Shown one piece after another: positions 21,802 through 21,864 of a DNA stretch of 21,864 bases. A program made the translations under genes and the position numbers. Positions within the stretch are counted from its first letter, which is position 1. The number at the start of each line of letters is the position of its first letter. The notes below the pieces were generated by a model. It was given only the letters and a program-made list of their open reading frames with translations. It searched no databases and was not told where the DNA came from. Source of the DNA: Treponema sp. (GTDB lineage Bacteria > Spirochaetota > Spirochaetia > Treponematales > Treponemataceae); contig JAFOTA010000246.1 in assembly GCA_017421145.1 (NCBI GenBank), positions 1 to 21,864 of the forward strand, read 5' to 3'.

Positions 21802-21864
21802 CTAGAGGGCAAAAAGCACTCCCAGATCGTCAGCATCATAGAAATCAGGTGCGTCTTCAGCTGC
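21802..21864 (-). CDS. Probable 3' end of a convergent gene at the window edge
   Basis: On the minus strand an open frame enters from the right edge and reads AAEDAPDFYDADDLGVLFAL before TAG at 21802-21804. The sequence is acidic and looks like a protein C-terminus. It converges with the MgtC gene, leaving 13 bases between them. Only 20 residues are visible, so product and even reality are uncertain. Confidence 0.45.
   Translation of the reverse strand, partial: AAEDAPDFYDADDLGVLFAL

Overview
The window looks like chromosomal DNA from a spirochaete, most likely a Treponema-type organism. This is inferred from gene content and order and was not tested against a database. The clues are the compressed alpha-operon order secY-rpmJ-rpsM-rpsK-rpoA-rplQ, without adk/map/infA or rpsD, as I recall it from Treponema and Borrelia, plus relaxed spirochaete-style lipoprotein signals and an LptC/LptA/LptB set. 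I see no mobile element, CRISPR array, tRNA or rRNA.

Region 1 (1-5700, plus strand) is the end of the spc operon and the alpha operon: rplR (3' end only), rpsE, rpmD, rplO, secY, a structured 301-base gap with a likely internal promoter, then rpmJ, rpsM, rpsK, a 133-base gap with two hairpins, rpoA, rplQ and a 74-residue zinc-ribbon protein. A clear rho-independent terminator follows.

Region 2 (5744-11602, minus strand) is one tightly packed operon read right to left: polyprenyl synthetase, TPR protein, RseC-like membrane protein, pyrG, lptC, lptA, lptB. It joins isoprenoid, CTP and lipopolysaccharide-export functions, all relevant to building the envelope. The most striking point is that the CTP synthase has Asp where the glutaminase nucleophile Cys should be (residue 383), together with Gly-to-Ser in the oxyanion-hole segment, so it should depend on free ammonia.

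Region 3 (11721-15331, plus strand) is divergent from region 2: a SpoU/TrmH-family RNA methyltransferase, a secreted or membrane PAP2 phosphatase, an SH3-like lipoprotein and an SH3-domain exported protein, all coupled by overlaps or short gaps. Region 4 (15341-20165, minus strand) holds purC, a 7TM-PAS-degenerate GGDEF-EAL protein in an operon behind nudC, and a YczE-family membrane protein. Region 5 (20295-21788, plus strand) has an unrecognised Rossmann-like protein and an MgtC-family protein. A probable convergent gene end lies at the right edge.

A regulatory pattern runs through regions 2-5. Four genes that head transcription units have a -10 box, exactly six bases, then ATG, with no usable Shine-Dalgarno sequence. 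Transcription would start at or within a base or two of the A of the start codon, so these look like leaderless mRNAs. Two other promoters (purC and the YczE-family gene) have a short leader with a Shine-Dalgarno sequence, and genes inside operons also mostly carry one.
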